From DAOTUB01 sp034437455 (GTDB lineage: Bacteria; Chloroflexota; Anaerolineae; B4-G1), in assembly GCA_034437455.1 (NCBI GenBank), contig DAOTUB010000050.1, positions 1 through 10,137 on the forward strand: DNA of 10,137 nt, written 5' to 3'. Below are positions 1 through 6,500 of the stretch, one piece after another. Every line of letters starts with the position of its first letter. Positions within the stretch are counted from its first letter, which is position 1. The notes under the pieces are model-generated. The model was given only the letters and a program-made list of their open reading frames with translations. It was not told where the DNA came from and did not search any database. The position numbers and the translations under genes were made by a program.

Positions 1-1
1 C

Positions 2-286
2 TTTCTGGGCAGCCTGCGGCGAGAGTGCCTCGACCACTTCCTGATCTTGGGCGAGCGACATCTGTACCGAATCGTGAAGGCGTACCAGCAGTACTTCAAT
101 CACGCTCGGCCTCACCAGGGCATCGAGCAACACATCCCGTGCCGGCCAGAGCGACCAGATGCGCCTCCCGCTGGCGGCAAAGTCGCATCTCGCCCCGTGC
201 TGGGTGGTCTGCATCACGACTACTTCTGGCAAACCGCAGACAGTGCTGGGCAAGCAGCGCACCAGCCCTCGAGCTGTCTCCACTAA
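2..286 (+). CDS. Integrase-core transposase, C-terminal fragment (5' cut by window edge)
   Basis: This is the C-terminal end of an rve/DDE integrase-type transposase of the IS3/IS481 kind. The frame opens with FLGSLRRECLDH, then LGERHLYRIV, YFNHARPHQGI and PVLGGLHHDY, which is the usual order of conserved blocks at the end of these proteins. In this family the catalytic glutamate lies just upstream of the first block, so it is outside the window along with the rest of the DDE core. Members normally stop a few residues after HHDY, commonly with RRAA. Here the frame runs on for about 20 unrelated residues to a TAA at 284-286, which suggests that the native stop and the right end of the element were lost near base 225. 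Whether it is active cannot be judged. It is convergent with the giant minus-strand gene. The family is confident; the exact IS family is not. Confidence 0.8.
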   Translation, partial: FLGSLRRECLDHFLILGERHLYRIVKAYQQYFNHARPHQGIEQHIPCRPERPDAPPAGGKVASRPVLGGLHHDYFWQTADSAGQAAHQPSSCLH

Positions 287-549
287 CTGCTCACACTGCC
301 GGACATTCCCCTCTCCACAGACCGGATAGATGGCGCGCGCCAGCCGTGGCCTATTTGACGACGGTTTCTGCTCCCTGCCAGCTCGAAAGCCCTCTCAATC
401 GACCTCCAACTTGCTGGATCAAGGGAATATCGCCCTGACCGACCAGTTCTCCCCACCCATTCTCTGCTTCCCACACCATCTGAGACGCGCGATTCTCAAT
501 CCATTGGGGCTGGCTTCGGAACGGATGAGCTTTTCGGCCAGGACAGGGC
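226..549. other. Rearrangement junction block between integrase remnant and broken RHS domain
   Basis: Similarity to the integrase family ends at about base 225, and similarity to RHS proteins on the other strand ends at about base 549. The roughly 320 bases between carry no gene I recognise. On the minus strand one frame is open below about base 393 and reads AIYPVCGEGNVRQCEQLVE and then ARGLVRCLPSTVCGLPEVV. This could be a fragment of an unrelated protein, but I cannot name it, and its continuation is antisense to the integrase. Another minus frame reads WIENRASQMVWEAENGW and stops near base 352. No clear terminal inverted repeat, terminator or promoter was seen. Confidence 0.4.
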
Positions 550-3500
550 GCCGGTGTAGACGTAGGTCCAGGTATGCGTGAGCGTGTCGGTCACGACCAC
601 CAGGTCGCCCGTGTCGGCGTCGTAGCCATACCGTACCGTGCGACTGATGGGGTCGCGCACCTCTACCAGGCGGCCATCGTCGTCGTACTCGAAGGCCAGG
701 AAACGCTCCCCGGTAGCATCCTCCACCCGCGCCAACCGCGTGCCGCTGTAGACCAGAGTGACCGCATGGCCCCAAGGGGTGCACATCTCGGCCAGCCGGC
801 CCGCGTCGTCAAAGACGTAGGCGCTCTGGTCTACGCCCGTGAGCGTATAGGTGTAGGGCAAAGTCAAGGTACGGGTCAGCGTGGCCCAGACACCGGGGAA
901 AGGCTCGTGGGTTCCATCGCCGTTGTCCATAAAACGAAAGCGGGAACCACGATAGCCTTCGACGATGACGGTGGACGCCTTACCGTCGGGGTTATCGGGG
1001 AAGGTGAGGCCCATAGCATAGTTGTGGGTCCAGCCGTGGCCCATTGAGGTGGTATAGAGGCCGATGGTCTGATTGTTGTAACTGCGCTCGAAGCGCAGCG
1101 GGTCGCCGAGCACGGGAATGGAAAAATCCTGCTGGTTGTAGTGATAGTTGCCCATGCGGGTGCTGATGGCATCCCCGGCCCAGTTCGTGTGGTGGGTCGT
1201 GCAGCCGATGGGATACTCGCAGGGGGCGTAGGTCTGATCCGCCGGGAGGTGGAGGTCTCTGACTACCACGTCGTCCACGTACCAGCCAGCAGCCACTTCC
1301 TCCGCTGCCGGGGCCGGGAGGTGAGAAACCAACAGCAGTTGCCCGTTGCCCGGCACACGACTCTCGCCAGCAGGGGCTTGCCCTGAGTCTGTCGAAAGGG
1401 CAGGCGTGCCGCGCGGCGTGGCCCCCGGTACCAACCACTTGTAGATGGGATGGTAGGGATTGGCCGCGCCTTCGTCCACTGTCGCGCCAAAGTAGATGAC
1501 ATAGACGCCGCTGGAATCGTAGGCCCAGCCCAGTTCCTGGTGGTTCCACAGACGTTTGTAGGCGTGGGCTACTTCCTCGTCCGTTTGTGCGTCGTAGATC
1601 GCCGTCCGGCGACCGCCAATGGCATAGAGATAGTACCGCCCGTCGGGAGAGTAGACGCGCTCGGTTGGGTCTATGTAAGTATCCCACGATACAATTTCAT
1701 ACAGGGTGTTCCCCAACCGTTGTTCAATCTCTTCCTGAGTAAAATAATCCAGTACAATGTAAGGGAACTCTGGATCGGTCGTCAATACAGCATTTTCGTT
1801 TCTGGCCCCGAGTCGCCACAAAACGTAGACATCTTCAGCACCTTTGATGGTCTCTATTGTATCTGTCTGCACCAGTCGGGTAACTGCCAAATCAGGCAGG
1901 TGAATCAGATAGGATTTAGTAGAGTAACGAGCAGCACAGTACTCATCATTTATCCACTGAACCCCCCGAATGGGTTGTTCTAACTTCTTTATATCTCCTG
2001 TGGCTAGGTTCACGAATAACCAATCAGTATGGTCCGGACCCAACTCAACGGCCAGCCATTTGCCTCCAGGAGAAAGAAGAGCGTAGGAAGGTTGGCGTTC
2101 AGCTCCTACAATCAATTCAACTTCGCCAAGTACATCGGTGAGTTTATTAATCCGTGCGTACCGTCTTTCATCGGACATGCGACCACAGGCCAGCATCACG
2201 CTGCTCATCCCTAGAATGGCAAGTAGCACGAACACCCGACGACGTCCTCTCTTTTCGGTCGTCAACACCATGCCACAGCACAGTACAGCCAGTGTCAATG
2301 GCGGCAGAAACATCACGCCCGGCGTAACGGTTTGCTTGTCTTCTCCCTGATGGTTGGTCGGACGGTATACTTCTTGCCTGGAGCTGGCGATTGGTCGTAC
2401 ACCACTTGCCATACTGCTAGTCACTACCTCATCCAGGTAGAACTTTAGCCCAATCTCTTGCCCAGCATAGTCGCTTAGATTCACTTGAACCTGTGTCCAG
2501 CCAGGGATGGGATCGGTTATAGTCAACACAGGCTGCCATGTCAAGCCATCGTCAGTTGTGGCCTTGACGTAGCCTATACTCCCTTTGGGCAAGGCGAACT
2601 GCTGCCAGAAAGTAAGCATCGGCGATGCGGTGTTGGTCAGGCCCAGTCGATCTACCAGCACCAGCGCGGAATCGCTTGCGGTCCCATGCCAGGCGGTCGT
2701 GTCGCTGTGGGCCGTCTCCGTGACGGTTTCCCAGCCGCCGAACGGTTGCCAATTGCCCGGCGTCTCCATATCGTCGATGAAAGGGAGTGCGTGCATCACT
2801 GGCGGGACGACGTTACGCGCGAGGAAATCGTCCACTGCCCAGCCGCTCCCGGCCTGGCCCGCGTGCCGCAGCCGCAGCGTGGGCGTCAGCCCTGCCCACT
2901 CGCTCAAATCCACTTCCGCCTGCGTCCAATTCGTCGTCTCCGTGACCGTCGCGGCGGGCTGCCAGATTGCGCCATCGGTCGAGACCTCGACCAGACCAGC
3001 CCCGTTTGCGGTCATCGTGTACCAGAAGTTCAGAGTAGGCGAGACAGTCTCCCGTAGGTCGAGCGGGCCAACCAGCACGAGCGTGCTCCCCTCCTGCGTG
3101 GCCACCCAACCGTGCTGCCCGCCGTGCACCGTGCCGGTCACCACCACCCAGTCGCCCGTCCCGTCCCAGCGGCGCCAGCCCTCCACATCGTCCTCGAAGG
3201 GCAGGGCAAAGAGCCAGGGAGTCTCCAGGTCTTCCACGCCCACGTCGTCGATCCGCCAACGGTCGCCAGCGCGAGCGGGCAGCAGCCGGAAGCGCAACCG
3301 GAGCGGCGCGTAATCCGGCCCTGTAAAGGGAGTCAGGTCGATTTCGACCGGCATCCACCCGTTGGCCCCGTGACGGGCGGAGAGCGTCCCCCAGGTCACG
3401 CCGCCGTCGGTCGAGAGTTCCACCCGCGCCTGGGCCTCGGACGAGAGGGTGTACGAGTGCCAGAAGGTGAGACGAGCCATCCGCGTCGTGGATAGGTCGA

Positions 3501-6500
3501 GTGACGGTTGCAAAGTGAGGGTAAGTGGGATACCCGGCGTGACCGTCTCGCCAGCCCAGGCGACGACGGGACTGTGGGCGGTGTCGGTAATGAGCGACCA
3601 GCTGCCCTCGGCCAGCCAGTCACCGCCGCCGGATTCCAGGTCGTCGAAAAAGAGCGACGTGGTGGGCACGGTATAGGCGACTGTACCGGTCACCACCTCT
3701 CCCACGCTGGCCGTGCCGGTGATGGCGGACGTCAAACGCGCGCCGCTCGTATCCGCGCGGTACATCGTGACCAGATAGTCGCCGCTGCCGGTCCCAGAGG
3801 CGGTGACGGTATAATCTCCCTCAAAGCCGCCGGGCAACAGGAAGAATTCCAGTTCGCCCGTATTGCCGCTATAATAAGCGCCGGGGATTTCGTTGACGAT
3901 CTGGTCCGTGTCTGGGTCGTACCCCACCCGCTGCCCCGACGGGTCGGTGACCATTCCGTCCACCGGCGACCAGAAGACAATCACGACGATCACGTCGCCG
4001 TTGTTGAAGAAAAAGTTAGCTGAATTATAGTTCGTGTGAAGGGGAAAATCGTCTATGACATTTCCATTGCCTGTCAAGATGAAACCAACGGCTCGTTGTG
4101 CATACTCATGATACACGATACCCTTATGCTCAGCACCTGCGATACCTATTTCGTTTTCTTCGGGAAGGTTGGGCAGTAGTCCCTGTCCGGGCTGTCCGGG
4201 CTCACTGTCCCGTAGCCGGGTGCTGTAGGTGGGAATAAGATCGTCGCCTTCCTTGGGGTATTCGCGCCAATCCCGGGCCGGCGCAAAACCGTTAGGCCAC
4301 GGCAGCTCGCTATCGTCCTCCTGGGATTCAACCTCGTACTGTACCGCAGTTTCCACGCCATCGCCGTAGATGACGTAGATGTTGTCCAACCCAAGCGCTG
4401 CATCCAACGTCGCCTGCACACCGGGCGCATTCAAGCCCTCTTTTTCCAGCAGAGGGTTGACCTGGTAGCCGTATGGGTAGCTCCCCCCACTGTCGTAGAG
4501 ATAAGGGGGAATCGGACGCGAGGCTGCTTCCGGGTAGTCGCCATCCGAGACTGGCGGCAGCATCTCTGGCAGCGAGCCGATGCCGGGATGGTCAGGGTCA
4601 GTACTGTGACTGTACTCCTGCAATGTGCTCAGAGGGCAAAGGTAGGGGTCTTCCCAGTGCCTCCACAGCATCTCAAGCAAGCCCCCCATGGGAATAGTTA
4701 GATACCAACACGGTTGTCCAGCTTCGGGGCGATATCGCTTCAAGATGAAATACGGCCATAGCAATTCATCCATCAGCTGCCGCAACGAGAAGTAGCCAAA
4801 TGCCTGAAAGGGCAGCACAAGGTTAGACTCCGGGTCTACTTCTCGGCCAAGGTATTCCTCCCAAGTTAACCCTTCCCAGGTACGGTAGGTGACCGGAAAG
4901 CCCCGGTGGGGCGTGGCGATGAAAATGACCTTGTTGACGTCGCCCTGGTACGGTCTGTTCGTTGCCAATCCTTGCACGTAGGCGCGGGTGACCAGTCCAC
5001 CCATACTATGCACCACCACGTCGGCTTGGTTATCATCGTGGTTCACGTAGGACACATTCTGTGAACTGGGAATGACTGTTCCGGCCAGCGCCTCTCCCAG
5101 CCAGGCCCCCGAGTCGCGATTGGATTTCCGCCAATCGTAGGTGATCGGGAAGAGAGTCTTTTCCAATTCGTACCCCATTTTCATCAAGTTCTCGATGAGG
5201 GGGCTGTAGGAATCGAGCCAGGGGTCGAGATAACCTTCAGTGAAACTGGCCATCGGTGTCTTTAGGTTCTGAGGCCATCTGGTGATTACACTGTTCTTGG
5301 GCGGCATCGAGCCTAGAATGCCGTGCATAAAGACAACGGGATGAATCTCGGCGGTGGGGATGGCTACTTCCTCCCGGTCGCTGGCTCCAATCACCGTCGC
5401 CCATTCTTCACCCAGCCCTGCTGTCAGCGTGGCGTGCAGCGTCAGTATGTCCACGTTCGAAGGCTGCACCCACAAAGGGAGGACAATGGACGCGCTCTCG
5501 TACGGATCCAGTGAGCCAAATTCGAGCAACAAAGGCCCCCATTCGCCCCGTGAGAATACCTTGTCCTGGTCAGCCCGTGCCAACTCCTCTTCTGTCAGTA
5601 CCAGGAAGCGCGCCTGGTCTGCCAGCGAAGTGATGGTAAAGAACACCGTCGCGTTCGGCATCGTGCTGGTGGTGACGTTATTCACCGTCACCGTGACCAC
5701 GAGCGGGTTGGGCGACGGCCAGCCTTCCTCGTTCAGCGTCAGGGTGTGCGTCGAGACTGATACGTCAATCAGAGGAGAAATTCTGATCGCCGTCACAAAG
5801 GCGTCCCAGTAACCGCCGTTGTAAGACGGGTCGAAGGCGTGCGTGGTGGTGGGAAAGTCGGTGGAATCGGTCCAACCCGTCACGTAGGCGTTGCCTGCGT
5901 TGTCCACGGTGATGGCGTAGCCATAGTCATCACCATCCCCTCCCAAGAAAGTGGCGTAGCGTAGATCGTTATCGCCATTGCCGGCCGGACTCAGTTTAAC
6001 TACAAAGGCATCCACTTCACCACTCTTGGTCGTGCTGAAGGCGTGCGTAGTGGTAGGGAAGTTGGAAGACCAGGTATAGCCTGTGACGTAGGCGTTGCCT
6101 GCCTCATCCACGGTGATACCTGTGCCATAGTCGCCGCTGCCCCCTCCCAGGAAAGTGGCGTAGCGTAGATCGTTGTCGCCGTTTCCAGCCAGATCCAGTT
6201 TGACCATAAAGGCGTCAAAGCCACCGTTGTATTCATCGTTGTAGGATGTGTCAAAGGCGTGCGTGGTGGTGGGGAAATCAGAGGACTGGGTCTCGCCTGT
6301 CACATAGGCGTTGTCCGCTTCATCCACGGCGATGCCATAGCCGCAATCACTATCCTCGCCTCCCAGGAAAGTAGCGTAGAGTAGGCTATCCTCTCCGCTG
6401 CTAGCCGGGTCCAGTTTGACCACAAAGGCGTCGTGACACCCACCGCAGTCAGTGTCGTAGGCGTCTTTAGTGGGAAAGTCGGAGGACCAAGTCTCGCCCG

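Noticed and set aside
419..784. Frameshifted continuation of the RHS gene in another minus-strand frame
   Set aside because: Beyond base 549 the alternative frames show no YD-repeat motifs, so a simple frameshift does not restore the RHS domain; a breakpoint fits better.
574..1047. Plus-strand open frame of 157 codons opposite the RHS region
   Set aside because: It is fully antisense to a well-supported RHS region, has no recognisable motif or ribosome binding site, and high-GC coding DNA readily leaves such open shadows.
1288..2271. Separate lipoprotein gene starting at Met codon 2271
   Set aside because: The lipobox is suggestive, but no Shine-Dalgarno sequence precedes it and the frame is continuous with the giant gene on both sides; it is reported as an inserted segment instead.
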